A stretch of DNA of 64,000 nucleotides. It comes from Blautia hansenii DSM 20583 (GTDB lineage: Bacteria; Bacillota; Clostridia; Lachnospirales; Lachnospiraceae). The stretch is taken from the NCBI RefSeq assembly GCF_002222595.2, contig NZ_CP022413.2, positions 1,318,001 to 1,382,000 of the forward strand, written 5' to 3'. The translations under genes and the position numbers were made by a program. Positions 41,318-50,147 of the stretch are shown here, one piece after another (position 1 is the stretch's first letter; each line of letters starts with the position of its first letter). Under the pieces are notes generated by a model that was not told the origin of the DNA, made no database searches, and saw only the letters and a program-made list of their open reading frames with translations.

Positions 41318-42019
41318 ATGAAAAAGAATTCACCTGTTGAACGTCTTTATAACGGTATCATCAAAGAAAACCCGACTTTTGTGCTGGTACTTGGTATGTG
41401 TCCAACGCTGGCAGTTACCACAGCAGCCATAAACGGAATAGGAATGGGACTTACCACAACGGTGGTTCTGGCAATGTCCAACTTATTTATTTCTCTTTTG
41501 AGAAATATTATTCCGGACAAGGTACGTATGCCGGCATATATTGTGGTGGTAGCCTCCTTTGTAACCATTGTTCAGCTTTTGCTTCAGGGTTTTATTCCGG
41601 TTTTATACGATGCACTGGGAATTTATATTCCTCTTATCGTAGTAAACTGTATTATTTTAGGAAGAGCAGAGTCTTATGCGTCTAAGAACGGACCGGTTGC
41701 TTCTATTTTTGACGGAATAGGAATGGGACTTGGTTTTACACTTTCCATTACCATTCTTGCAGGCTTCCGTGAGCTTATTGGCGCAGGCACTTTGTTTGGT
41801 TTCCAGATTATGCCTGAGGCTTATGAGCCTGCTACTATTTTTATTTTAGCTCCGGGAGCTTTCTTTGTGCTTGCATTTTTGGCAGCGCTTCGTGCAAAAA
41901 TGCAGGAAAAGAAACCAAAGGAAGAGCAAAAGCCGGTACATTGTATGGAAGGCGGCTGTGCTTCCTGTGGCAATGAGTCTTGCAGCGGAAAATTTTACGA
42001 TAATACAGTGAAGAAATAA
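41318..42019 (+). CDS. rnfE: Rnf complex subunit RnfE with Cys-rich C-terminal tail
   Basis: A 233-residue membrane subunit with about six helices, NqrD/RnfE family (NPTFVLVLGMCPTLAVT, RMPAYIVVVASFVT, GRAESYASKNG). After the last helix it has a charged linker and a tail with four cysteines in the order C-x4-C-x2-C-x4-C (CMEGGCASCGNESC). The tail is not part of the minimal RnfE fold and could bind a metal or an Fe-S cluster. AGGAGGG precedes the ATG. Confidence 0.93.
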   Translation: MKKNSPVERLYNGIIKENPTFVLVLGMCPTLAVTTAAINGIGMGLTTTVVLAMSNLFISLLRNIIPDKVRMPAYIVVVASFVTIVQLLLQGFIPVLYDALGIYIPLIVVNCIILGRAESYASKNGPVASIFDGIGMGLGFTLSITILAGFRELIGAGTLFGFQIMPEAYEPATIFILAPGAFFVLAFLAALRAKMQEKKPKEEQKPVHCMEGGCASCGNESCSGKFYDNTVKK

Positions 42020-42034
42020 GGGGAGGGAGACGGA

Positions 42035-42610
42035 ATGAAAGAATTATTGATTATAGCTGTTGGAGCAGCGGTGGTAAATAATGTTGTTTTAAGTCAGTTC
42101 CTCGGTCTTTGTCCCTTCTTTGGAGTTTCTAAGAAAATAGAAACGGCAGCGGGCATGGGAGGAGCGGTTATCTTTGTTATTACCCTGTCTTCACTGGTAA
42201 CCAGCTTAATTTATCAGTTTGTTTTAAGTCCTTTGGATATGGGCTATATGCAGACGATAGTATTTATTTTAGTTATTGCGGCGTTAGTTCAGTTTGTAGA
42301 AATGTTTTTGAAAAAGGCAATGCCGGCGCTGTATCAGAGCCTTGGTGTTTACCTTCCTCTGATTACTACAAACTGTGCGGTTTTAGGTGTTGCAGTTATC
42401 AATGTGCAGAAATCTTATAATGTCTTGCAGGGAACAGTAAACGGATTTGCCACAGCAGTGGGCTTTACCATTTCTATTGTTTTAATGGCAGGGCTTCGTG
42501 AAAAAATGGAGTATAATGATGTTCCGAAATATTTTCAGGGATTTCCGATTGTGCTTTTGACTGCCGGATTGATGGCCATTGCTTTCTTTGGCTTTTCAGG
42601 AATTATTTAG
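42035..42610 (+). CDS. rnfA: Rnf complex subunit RnfA
   Basis: A 191-residue membrane subunit with six helices, paralogous to RnfE and related to NqrE. Family motifs are VVNNVVLSQFLGLCPFFGVSK at the N-terminus and LPLITTNCAVLGVAV in the middle, whose conserved cysteines hold the membrane [2Fe-2S] site shared with RnfE. GGGAGGGAG precedes the ATG; rnfB follows after 12 nt. Confidence 0.95.
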   Translation: MKELLIIAVGAAVVNNVVLSQFLGLCPFFGVSKKIETAAGMGGAVIFVITLSSLVTSLIYQFVLSPLDMGYMQTIVFILVIAALVQFVEMFLKKAMPALYQSLGVYLPLITTNCAVLGVAVINVQKSYNVLQGTVNGFATAVGFTISIVLMAGLREKMEYNDVPKYFQGFPIVLLTAGLMAIAFFGFSGII

Positions 42611-42622
42611 GAGGTGTGAACT

Positions 42623-43411
42623 ATGATAACAGGAATTATCATTGCGGCAGCTCTGGTAGGCGGCGTAGGGCTTTTCATCGGACTTTTTCTGGGAGTTGCC
42701 GGAAAGAAATTTGCAGTAGAAGTAGATGAAAGAGAAATACAGGTAAGGGAAGAGCTGCCCGGCAATAACTGCGGAGGTTGCGGATTTCCGGGATGTGACG
42801 GACTGGCAGCAGCCATTGCAAAGGGAGAAGCGCCTGTAAATGCCTGTCCCGTAGGTGGAGCGGCAGCAGCGGCAAAGATTGCAGCGATTATGGGGCAGGA
42901 AGCAGGAGAAAACATTCGTATGACAGCTTTTGTAAAATGTGCCGGTGATTGCGAAAAAGCCGGAAAAAGCTACGATTACACCGGTGTAAAGGACTGTAAA
43001 ATGGCTGCTCTTATGCAAAACGGCGGAGAAAAAGCCTGCTCCTACGGATGTCTTGGCTATGGCTCCTGTGTAAAAGCCTGTGGTTTTGATGCTATACATA
43101 TTGTCAACGGTATTGCCGTGGTAGACAAAGAGAAATGTAAGGCATGCGGAAAATGCGTGGCAGAATGTCCGAAGCATTTAATCGAATTAATTCCATATCA
43201 GCAGAAGCAGGCTGTGGCATGCAGCTCCAAGGAGAAAGGAAAGGCAGTCATGAGCGCCTGTGAAATCGGTTGTATCGGCTGCCGTAAATGTGTCAAAGAG
43301 TGTCCGAGCGAAGCCATTACAGTGGTAGACAATGTGGCACAGATTGATTATGAAAAATGTACAAATTGTGGAAAATGTAAAGAAACATGTCCACGCCACA
43401 TTATTCTGTAA
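42623..43411 (+). CDS. rnfB: Rnf complex subunit RnfB
   Basis: A 262-residue ferredoxin-accepting subunit: N-terminal membrane helix, then a four-Cys module NCGGCGFPGCDG...ACPVGG ([4Fe-4S]), and further ferredoxin-type clusters C-x2-C-x2-C-x3-C at GYGSCVKAC, CKACGKCVAECP, CIGCRKCVKECP and CTNCGKCKETCP. GGAGGTG precedes the ATG. Last gene of the Rnf operon, followed by a terminator. Confidence 0.95.
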   Translation: MITGIIIAAALVGGVGLFIGLFLGVAGKKFAVEVDEREIQVREELPGNNCGGCGFPGCDGLAAAIAKGEAPVNACPVGGAAAAAKIAAIMGQEAGENIRMTAFVKCAGDCEKAGKSYDYTGVKDCKMAALMQNGGEKACSYGCLGYGSCVKACGFDAIHIVNGIAVVDKEKCKACGKCVAECPKHLIELIPYQQKQAVACSSKEKGKAVMSACEIGCIGCRKCVKECPSEAITVVDNVAQIDYEKCTNCGKCKETCPRHIIL

Positions 43412-43417
43412 GATAAG

Positions 43418-43467
43418 AATGCAAATGTATCAGTCGCATATTTTGCGAACATACATTTGCATTTTTT
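43418..43467 (+). terminator. Terminator of the rnf operon
   Basis: Stem AATGCAAATGTAT (43418-43430) / ATACATTTGCATT (43451-43463), inner TCGCA/TGCGA pair in the loop, T6 at the end. Confidence 0.9.
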
Positions 43468-43518
43468 ATTTGGCTATGTTAAGATAGGACACAGAAAATA
43501 AGAACAGGAGAGTAATTC

Positions 43519-43893
43519 ATGAAGAAAAAGGATTTGTTTCTAATTTGTATTCTCTTGGCAGCAGGAATGATTGGTTTTGTTGCGTTTAAAGGCATTCAGA
43601 AATCAGCAGCTTCAGATAAGCAAATGCTGAAAATTTCTGTGGATGGAGAAGTCTGCGGAGAGTATTCTTTAAAAGATAAACAGGAAATTAAAATCGGGGA
43701 TACCAATGTATGCCAAATTGAAGAGGACGGAACAGTGTCCATGACAGAGGCGGACTGCCCTGACCAGCTGTGCGTAAAGCAGGGGAAAATCAAAGCGTTT
43801 GGAGAAAGTATCATCTGTCTGCCAAATAAAGTGGTTTTGGAAATTGTAACAGAGAATAAAAAGGCAGAGGAAATTGACAGTATAGTGAAATAG
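43519..43893 (+). CDS. NusG domain II-containing membrane-anchored protein
   Basis: A 124-residue protein with one N-terminal transmembrane/signal helix (residues 5-24) and an extracytoplasmic NusG_II domain. The family pattern E-A-D-C-P-D-Q-L-C-V-K-Q-G and SIICLPNKV is present. It commonly accompanies the Gx transporter gene that follows, and both occur near Rnf or apbE genes in Clostridia. Its role is not established. AGGAGAG precedes ATG 43519. Confidence 0.85.
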   Translation: MKKKDLFLICILLAAGMIGFVAFKGIQKSAASDKQMLKISVDGEVCGEYSLKDKQEIKIGDTNVCQIEEDGTVSMTEADCPDQLCVKQGKIKAFGESIICLPNKVVLEIVTENKKAEEIDSIVK

Positions 43894-43907
43894 AAGCGAG
43901 GATTTGA

Positions 43908-44417
43908 ATGAAAAAAACAGCGTATATCGGACTGCTCTGTGCATTGGCAATTATCTTGGGATATGTGGAAATGCTGCTTCCTTTGTTTCCCTTTGCACCG
44001 GGAGTAAAGCTTGGAATTACAAATTTGGTAACGGTATTTCTTTTATATAGCTTTACTTACAAAGAGGCTGCTCTTGTCTCCTGCATCCGAATTGTGTGCA
44101 TTGGATTTATGTTTGGAAATTTGTTTTCTATTGTATACAGCCTGGCAGGAGCTTTTTTAAGCCTGTTTTGCATGACTTTGGCAAAGAAAATAAAAGGCTT
44201 ATCTATGGCAGGAGTCAGTGTAATCGGAGGTGTGACACATAATATAGGACAGCTTATCATAGCAGCTTTGGTGGTGGAAAGCGGAAGTGTCTTTTTCTAT
44301 TTTCCGATTTTACTTTTTGCAGGAACAGTAACCGGACTTTTAATAGGAATTGTATCTTCGGAAATTTATAAGAGAATACCGGGAAGGATAGGAAATGATA
44401 GCGTATTTAAAAGGTGA
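43908..44417 (+). CDS. Gx transporter family protein (formerly heptaprenyl diphosphate synthase component I)
   Basis: A 169-residue protein with five or six membrane helices. The signature PFAPGVKLGITNLVTVFLLY is typical of the Hpre_diP_synt_I/Gx transporter family. Despite the old name it resembles ECF S components and is probably a small-molecule transporter; the substrate is unknown. It overlaps ruvA by 23 nt. Confidence 0.85.
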   Translation: MKKTAYIGLLCALAIILGYVEMLLPLFPFAPGVKLGITNLVTVFLLYSFTYKEAALVSCIRIVCIGFMFGNLFSIVYSLAGAFLSLFCMTLAKKIKGLSMAGVSVIGGVTHNIGQLIIAALVVESGSVFFYFPILLFAGTVTGLLIGIVSSEIYKRIPGRIGNDSVFKR

Positions 44418-45006
44418 AATTGTTGAAATTTTAGAAGACAGAGTAATTTTGGAAGCGGGAAATATAGGATATAATCTTTTTATGCCCATGGCAGGAGTAG
44501 ATGGGGTTCTGCGTACAGGTGATGAGACGAAGATTTACACTTACTTAAATGTCAGGGAGGATGCCATGCAGCTGTATGGTTTTCTTACCAAAGACGATTT
44601 GAATGTTTTCAAATTGCTGTTGGGAGTAAATGGTATCGGACCAAAGGCGGCGCTTGGAGTCTTATCGGGACTGTCCGCAGACGAGCTGCGCTTCGCTGTT
44701 TTGGCGGATGATGTGAAGACCATCTCAAAAGCGCCGGGAATTGGGAAGAAGACGGCACAAAAGCTGATTTTAGAATTAAAGGATAAAATGAGTCTTCAGG
44801 AAGCGTTTGACTTAAAATCAGAGCATGTGCAGGAAAGCGCAGGAAGCCTGAGTGATGTTTCTGATATTAAGAAGGAGGCAGTAGAGGCATTGACTGCTCT
44901 GGGATATTCCGGAGCAGATGCCCTTCGTGCGGTAAAGCATACAGAAATTACAGAGGGTATGAGCGTGGAGGATTTATTAAAACAGGCATTGAAAAACATG
45001 TTTTAA
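44395..45006 (+). CDS. ruvA: Holliday junction branch migration protein RuvA
   Basis: A 203-residue DNA-binding subunit that forms tetramers on four-way junctions and loads RuvB. It has an OB-fold (MIAYLKGEIVEI...), two helix-hairpin-helix motifs (LLGVNGIGPKAALGVLSGL and ISKAPGIGKKTAQKLILELK) and a C-terminal RuvB-binding domain ending EDLLKQALKNM. ruvB starts 16 nt downstream. Confidence 0.96.
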   Translation: MIAYLKGEIVEILEDRVILEAGNIGYNLFMPMAGVDGVLRTGDETKIYTYLNVREDAMQLYGFLTKDDLNVFKLLLGVNGIGPKAALGVLSGLSADELRFAVLADDVKTISKAPGIGKKTAQKLILELKDKMSLQEAFDLKSEHVQESAGSLSDVSDIKKEAVEALTALGYSGADALRAVKHTEITEGMSVEDLLKQALKNMF

Positions 45007-45022
45007 ATAAAGAGGAAAAATC

Positions 45023-46012
45023 ATGGAAAAAAGAATTATTACCACAGATGTGATGGAGGAAGACCTTCGCACAGAGGGCAATTTAAGACCTCAGCTTTTA
45101 AATGATTATATCGGACAGGAAAAAGCAAAGAAAAACCTGAAGGTTTATATTGAGGCTGCAAAGCAAAGAGGAGATGCCTTAGACCATGTGCTGTTTTACG
45201 GACCTCCGGGACTTGGAAAAACAACACTGGCAGGAATTATTGCCAATGAGCTGGGCGTGCACATGAAAGTAACCAGTGGGCCTGCCATTGAAAAGCCGGG
45301 AGAAATGGCGGCAATTTTAAATAATTTGCAGGAAAATGATGTGTTGTTTGTAGATGAAATCCACCGCCTGAACAGACAGGTGGAGGAAGTGCTTTACCCT
45401 GCAATGGAAGACTATGCCATTGATATTATGATTGGAAAGGGTGCGACTGCCCGCTCCATTCGTCTGGATTTGCCGAAATTTACACTGGTAGGAGCTACAA
45501 CAAGAGCAGGACTTTTAACCGCTCCTCTGCGTGACCGATTTGGTGTCGTACATCATCTGGAATTTTATACAGAAGAGGAGCTTCAGACCATTATTATTCG
45601 TTCTGCAAAGGTTTTGGGCGTAGAAATTGACGAGGCAGGAGCTTTGGAAATGGCAAAGCGTTCCAGAGGAACACCACGACTTGCAAATCGTCTTTTGAAA
45701 AGAGTACGAGATTTTGCACAGGTAAAATACGATGGGAAGATTACAAAGGAAGTTGCGGATTTTGCTATGGATTTGTTAGAGGTGGACCGCTACGGTCTGG
45801 ACCAGACAGACAGACTTTTGCTTACCACCATTATTGAACGGTTTTCAGGAGGACCTGTGGGGCTGGATACCCTGTCAGCCGCAATCGGCGAGGATGCAGG
45901 AACCATTGAAGATGTGTATGAGCCATATCTGATTAAAAACGGATTTTTGCTTCGAACTCCAAGGGGAAGAACCGTAACAGAATTGACCTATCATCATCTG
46001 GGAATAAAATAA
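45023..46012 (+). CDS. ruvB: Holliday junction ATP-dependent DNA helicase RuvB
   Basis: A 329-residue AAA+ motor for branch migration. Walker [10 protein letters not shown], Walker [10 protein letters not shown], sensor 1 GATTRAG, and the C-terminal winged helix ending [17 protein letters not shown]. The opening [19 protein letters not shown] is canonical. AGAGGAA precedes ATG 45023. Confidence 0.97.
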   Translation: MEKRIITTDVMEEDLRTEGNLRPQLLNDYIGQEKAKKNLKVYIEAAKQRGDALDHVLFYGPPGLGKTTLAGIIANELGVHMKVTSGPAIEKPGEMAAILNNLQENDVLFVDEIHRLNRQVEEVLYPAMEDYAIDIMIGKGATARSIRLDLPKFTLVGATTRAGLLTAPLRDRFGVVHHLEFYTEEELQTIIIRSAKVLGVEIDEAGALEMAKRSRGTPRLANRLLKRVRDFAQVKYDGKITKEVADFAMDLLEVDRYGLDQTDRLLLTTIIERFSGGPVGLDTLSAAIGEDAGTIEDVYEPYLIKNGFLLRTPRGRTVTELTYHHLGIK

Positions 46013-46015
46013 TGG

Positions 46016-46043
46016 TTGTTTTTCTCGGAATTTCGATTATAAT
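46016..46043 (+). promoter_or_regulatory. Probable promoter of zapA
   Basis: -10 TATAAT (46038-46043) is perfect; -35 TTGTTT (46016-46021) at 16-bp spacing is weaker. Confidence 0.5.
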
Positions 46044-46080
46044 AGACAATAAGGAACGTAAGAAAAGGCGGGAGGATTAG

Positions 46081-46479
46081 ATGGCAGTTAAGAATACAAC
46101 CCAGGTGCTGATTGGAGGAAAAATCATCACTTTAAGCGGATATGAAAGTGAAGAATACCTACAAAAGGTTGCAAATTATATGAACGGAAAGCTGACAGAG
46201 TTAGGACAGCTTCCGGGATACAACAGACAGTCACAGGAAACCAGACATACCCTGCTCAGTTTAAATATTGCAGATGATTATTTTAAGGCAAAGAGACAGG
46301 CGGAAATGTTCGAGGAAGAACTGGAAGCCAAAGACAGGGAAATGTATGATTTAAAACATGACTTAATCAACAAACAGGTAGAGCTTGATGAAGCAAAGGA
46401 AAAGGCTCAGGAAAGAATACAGGAATTGCAGCAAAAAGCAGCAGAGCTGGAGAAGGAGCTGGACGAGCTTTTAAAATAA
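46081..46479 (+). CDS. zapA: Cell division protein ZapA
   Basis: A 132-residue FtsZ-ring stabiliser. The N-terminal ZapA fold (VLIGGKIITLSGYESEEYLQKVANYMN) is followed by a long coiled coil (about residues 60-130) rich in E, K and Q. The coil is longer than in E. coli ZapA, as is usual in Clostridia. GGGAGGA precedes ATG 46081. It is usually next to a U32 peptidase gene in Lachnospiraceae, as here. Confidence 0.88.
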   Translation: MAVKNTTQVLIGGKIITLSGYESEEYLQKVANYMNGKLTELGQLPGYNRQSQETRHTLLSLNIADDYFKAKRQAEMFEEELEAKDREMYDLKHDLINKQVELDEAKEKAQERIQELQQKAAELEKELDELLK

Positions 46480-46491
46480 TATAGAAAAGAG

Positions 46492-46527
46492 CGATGGGGT
46501 GGGCAGTTGTTGTTTGCCCCATTTCTA
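46492..46527 (+). terminator. Probable terminator between zapA and the U32 peptidase
   Basis: GATGGGGTGGGCA can pair with TTTGCCCCATTTC around a short loop, with a T-rich tail. Weaker than the others because the stem can slip. Confidence 0.5.
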
Positions 46528-46556
46528 TTATTTGAAAAAGAAAGGATATTTGAATT

Positions 46557-48773
46557 ATGAAAGCAGAATTGTTAGCACCGGCAGGCTCTTATGAAGGCTT
46601 GCAGGCAGTTGTAAAGGCAGGTGCAGATGCTGTTTATATTGGAGGAAGTATGTTTGGCGCAAGAGCATACGCCAATAATCCTCAGCAGGATGAAATGCTG
46701 GAGGCCATTGACTATGCCCACATACACGGAAAACAAATCTATTTGACGGTAAATACCCTTTTAAAGAATAAAGAGCTTTACGGACAGCTCTATGATTTTC
46801 TGGCTCCGTACTATCAGCAGGGAATTGATGCGGTGATTGTGCAGGACTTGGGCGTGCTGTCTTTTTTGAAAAAAGAATTTCCCAACTTTCCTATTCATGC
46901 CAGTACACAGATGGCGGTGACAGGCGCAAGGGGAGCGGCGCTTTTAAAGGAAGCAGGAGTATCCAGGATTGTAACGGCAAGAGAGCTGTCTTTAAAGGAA
47001 ATTCATGAAATTTACAAGGAAACAGGGATGGAAATCGAAAGCTTTGTCCATGGGGCGCTTTGCTACTGTTATTCCGGCATGTGCCTGTTCAGCAGCATGC
47101 TGGGAGGCAGAAGCGGCAACAGAGGCAGATGCGCTCAGCCCTGCCGTCTGCCCTATACAGCATATAAAGGCAGAGAGCAGATTAGTCAGGAAGAGCAGGC
47201 ATATCTGTTAAGTCCAAAGGATATGTGTACCGTTGACATTTTGCCGGAAATTTTACAGGCGGGAGTCTATTCCTTGAAAATAGAAGGCAGAATGAAGCGT
47301 CCGGAGTATGCGGCAGGGGTGACCTCCATTTACAGAAAGTATCTGGATTTGTACGAGAAAAATCCCAAGAATTATGGAGTTACATCTGAGGATAGGCAGA
47401 TACTCCTTGATTTATATCAAAGAGACGGCTTTAATCAGGGCTATTATCATTCTCATAACGGAAAAGAGATGATGGCGGTGGTAAATCAGAAGGAGCAGAA
47501 TAAAAAACAGAAGATTGCGGGAAAACGGAATGAGCTTCTCTTTGAACAGTTAAAGAAAGAATACTTGGACACAAAAAAACAAGAAAAAATTAATGGGAAT
47601 TTTATCCTTTTTGCCAATTCTCCTGCTATACTGGATTTAGACTTTCAGGATATTCATGTTCAGGTTATGGGAGATACCGTAGAGGAGGCAAAAAAGCAGC
47701 CTTTGTCAGCAGACCGGGTAGAAAAGCAGATGAGAAAGACAGGGCAGACGCCTTTTGTGTTTGACACTTTGGAAATCATGACAGACGAAGCGGGATTTCT
47801 TCCTATGCAGAGCATCAACGAGCTTCGAAGAAAGGGCTTAGAAGAGCTGGAAAAAGAAATTTTAAAAAAGTATCGCAGAGCTTTGCCTGAAAGAACAGAA
47901 AACAGCAGAGAGAAGAGTTGTGAAGCATTTGGGAAAAATCCTGTTTTCTATGTTTCTGTGGAGACAAAAGAACAGCTGGAGGCTGTACTGGAGGAAAAGG
48001 ATATACAGGGTGTGTATTGCCATATCTCCATGTTTGATAAAAAACAGCGTTGGAAAGAGGCTTTTGAGACCATGTATCAGGTGCATAAGCAGGGAAAAGA
48101 ATTTTATCTGGCGCTGCCGTACATGCTGAGAGACGGACAGCTTGCTGATGAGGAACAGGAGTTTTTGAAAATGGCAGAGCAATGTGAAGGATTTCTGGTG
48201 AGAAATTTAGAAGAGCTGGGATATTTATCCAAGCTTGGACTGTTGCAGAAGGCTGTTACTGACTATTCTGTGTATGCGTTTAATGACAATGCAAAGAATA
48301 CGCTGGATAAATTAGGCGTTATGCGTACCACAGTTCCACTGGAGCTTAACGGAAAAGAAATTCATGCAAGAGATAATGAAAACAGTGAAATGGTGATTTA
48401 TGGGCATTACCCCATGATGATATCTGCCCAGTGCATTAAGAAAACCTGCGGAAAATGTGATAAAAACAGCAGCCTTGTGAAATTAAAGGACCGTTATGGA
48501 AAATACTTTCCCACAAGGACCTTCTGTGATTTTTGCTATAATGTGATTTATAACAGTGTTCCCACAGGGCTTTTAGAGGAAGCACCGCAGCTTTTCGGAG
48601 AGGGATTTGCGTCATTGAGACTGAATTTTACTGTTGAAACAAAGGAAGAAATGAAAAATCTGCTGGATATGTTTCTTGGAGCATACGCACAGGAAAACAA
48701 AAATGTGAAAAAGAAAAACCCGAAAGAAATGCCGGAATTTACAAAAGGGCATTTTAAAAGAGGGGTAGAGTAG
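46557..48773 (+). CDS. U32 family peptidase (RlhA/TrhP-like) with DUF3656 region
   Basis: A 738-residue protein. The N-terminal U32 domain starts ELLAPAGSYEGLQAVVKAGADAVY and carries the conserved cysteine-rich core CYCYSGMCLFSSMLGGRSGN followed by RGRCAQPCRLPY, likely an Fe-S or metal site. A DUF3656-like region follows and a second Cys group (CIKKTCGKCDKNS, TFCDFCYN) lies near the C-terminus. Named collagenases historically, close relatives hydroxylate tRNA or rRNA using prephenate, so an RNA modification role is likely. AAAGGAT precedes ATG 46557. Confidence 0.87.
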   Translation: MKAELLAPAGSYEGLQAVVKAGADAVYIGGSMFGARAYANNPQQDEMLEAIDYAHIHGKQIYLTVNTLLKNKELYGQLYDFLAPYYQQGIDAVIVQDLGVLSFLKKEFPNFPIHASTQMAVTGARGAALLKEAGVSRIVTARELSLKEIHEIYKETGMEIESFVHGALCYCYSGMCLFSSMLGGRSGNRGRCAQPCRLPYTAYKGREQISQEEQAYLLSPKDMCTVDILPEILQAGVYSLKIEGRMKRPEYAAGVTSIYRKYLDLYEKNPKNYGVTSEDRQILLDLYQRDGFNQGYYHSHNGKEMMAVVNQKEQNKKQKIAGKRNELLFEQLKKEYLDTKKQEKINGNFILFANSPAILDLDFQDIHVQVMGDTVEEAKKQPLSADRVEKQMRKTGQTPFVFDTLEIMTDEAGFLPMQSINELRRKGLEELEKEILKKYRRALPERTENSREKSCEAFGKNPVFYVSVETKEQLEAVLEEKDIQGVYCHISMFDKKQRWKEAFETMYQVHKQGKEFYLALPYMLRDGQLADEEQEFLKMAEQCEGFLVRNLEELGYLSKLGLLQKAVTDYSVYAFNDNAKNTLDKLGVMRTTVPLELNGKEIHARDNENSEMVIYGHYPMMISAQCIKKTCGKCDKNSSLVKLKDRYGKYFPTRTFCDFCYNVIYNSVPTGLLEEAPQLFGEGFASLRLNFTVETKEEMKNLLDMFLGAYAQENKNVKKKNPKEMPEFTKGHFKRGVE

Positions 48774-48781
48774 GTGAACAA

Positions 48782-50110
48782 GTGTTAAATTTAATTATTG
48801 AACTTTCAAAATATTTTTTATTAATTCTCATTGTACTTTATACCTTTGAAAGCTTTACCGTATTTAAGTATGAGGATGATTATGACAAACGTTATATTTT
48901 AAGAAAACAGCTTCTGATCATTGTATTCTTGGATTTTACCGCTTTTTTGGTTATTTTTTTAAAGACAGAGAAAGTGGAGATTATTTATCTTTTTGGGGCG
49001 TTGCTGCTATACCTGATTACTGTGCAGGCCTTGTATCGCATTTTCTATAAAAAGGCGTCTATCTTGCTTTTAAATCATATGTGTATGCTGCTGTCTATTG
49101 GGTTTATTATGCTGTCCAGACTTTCTCCGGACTCAGCCATTCGGCAGTTTGCCATTGTAGCTGTGGCTACGGTCATTGCTATGATTATACCGATTATGAT
49201 TAAAAAAATGTATTTTTTGAAAAACTGGACATGGTTTTACGCTGCATTAGGCTTGGGACTTTTGCTGGTTGTACTGATTTTCGGTAAGAATGTTAACGGG
49301 GCAAAAATCAATATTGACCTTGGCTTCTTTGTGTTTCAGCCATCTGAGTTTGTAAAAATTATTTTTGTGTTTTTTGTGGCAAGTCGTTTATATCGAAAAA
49401 GCGCTACCTTTAAAGACCATGTAATCACAACTGCCATTGCGGCGGTCTATGTGCTGACTTTGGTGCTTTCCAGAGATTTGGGAAGTGCGGTTGTATTTTT
49501 TATTACTTATGTCATTATGCTTTATGTGGCAACCAAAAAACCGTTTTATCTTTTGGCAGGATTGGGAAGCGGAAGTGCGGCGGCAGTGATTGCCTATTTC
49601 CTTTTCTCTCACGTAAGACAGCGAGTGGTGGCTTGGAAATCTCCTTTCAGTGTCTATGAGGGGGCGGGATATCAGATTGTGCAGGGGCTATTTGCCATCG
49701 GTGCAGGAGGCTGGTTTGGCATGGGGCTTTGTCAGGGCTCGCCGGAAATGATACCTTTTGTAAAACAGGACTATATGTTTGCGGCAATTTGTGAAGAGCT
49801 GGGAGGACTGTTTGCTATTTGTCTGATTTTAATTTGTATGAGTATGTTTCTTTTGGTTGTAAATATTTCTCTGCGGATTAAGAAAAGATTTTATAAGCTG
49901 ATTGCATTGGGACTGGGAACAGAATATGCCTTTCAGGTATTTCTTACCATTGGCGGAGTGACGAAGTTTATTCCTATGACGGGAATTACGCTGCCCTTGG
50001 TCAGCTATGGAGGAAGTTCTGTGTTAAGTACCATTATCATGCTGGCAATTATTCAGGGATTGTATATTTTAAGAGAAGATGAGGACGAAGAAATTGAAAG
50101 ACAAAAATAA
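48782..50110 (+). CDS. FtsW/RodA/SpoVE family peptidoglycan glycosyltransferase
   Basis: A 442-residue SEDS protein with about ten membrane helices that polymerises lipid II. Signature segments are FFVFQPSEFVKIIFVFF, SRDLGSAVVFFITY and PMTGITLPLVSYGGSS. Translation starts at GTG 48782 behind TAGGTGA. It overlaps or abuts the PBP2-like gene downstream, its expected transpeptidase partner. The pair could serve elongation, division or sporulation; sequence alone does not decide. Confidence 0.9.
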   Translation: MLNLIIELSKYFLLILIVLYTFESFTVFKYEDDYDKRYILRKQLLIIVFLDFTAFLVIFLKTEKVEIIYLFGALLLYLITVQALYRIFYKKASILLLNHMCMLLSIGFIMLSRLSPDSAIRQFAIVAVATVIAMIIPIMIKKMYFLKNWTWFYAALGLGLLLVVLIFGKNVNGAKINIDLGFFVFQPSEFVKIIFVFFVASRLYRKSATFKDHVITTAIAAVYVLTLVLSRDLGSAVVFFITYVIMLYVATKKPFYLLAGLGSGSAAAVIAYFLFSHVRQRVVAWKSPFSVYEGAGYQIVQGLFAIGAGGWFGMGLCQGSPEMIPFVKQDYMFAAICEELGGLFAICLILICMSMFLLVVNISLRIKKRFYKLIALGLGTEYAFQVFLTIGGVTKFIPMTGITLPLVSYGGSSVLSTIIMLAIIQGLYILREDEDEEIERQK

Positions 50111-50147
50111 GAAAAGCGCAAAAAAGCTTCAAAAAGAAGAGGAAGCT

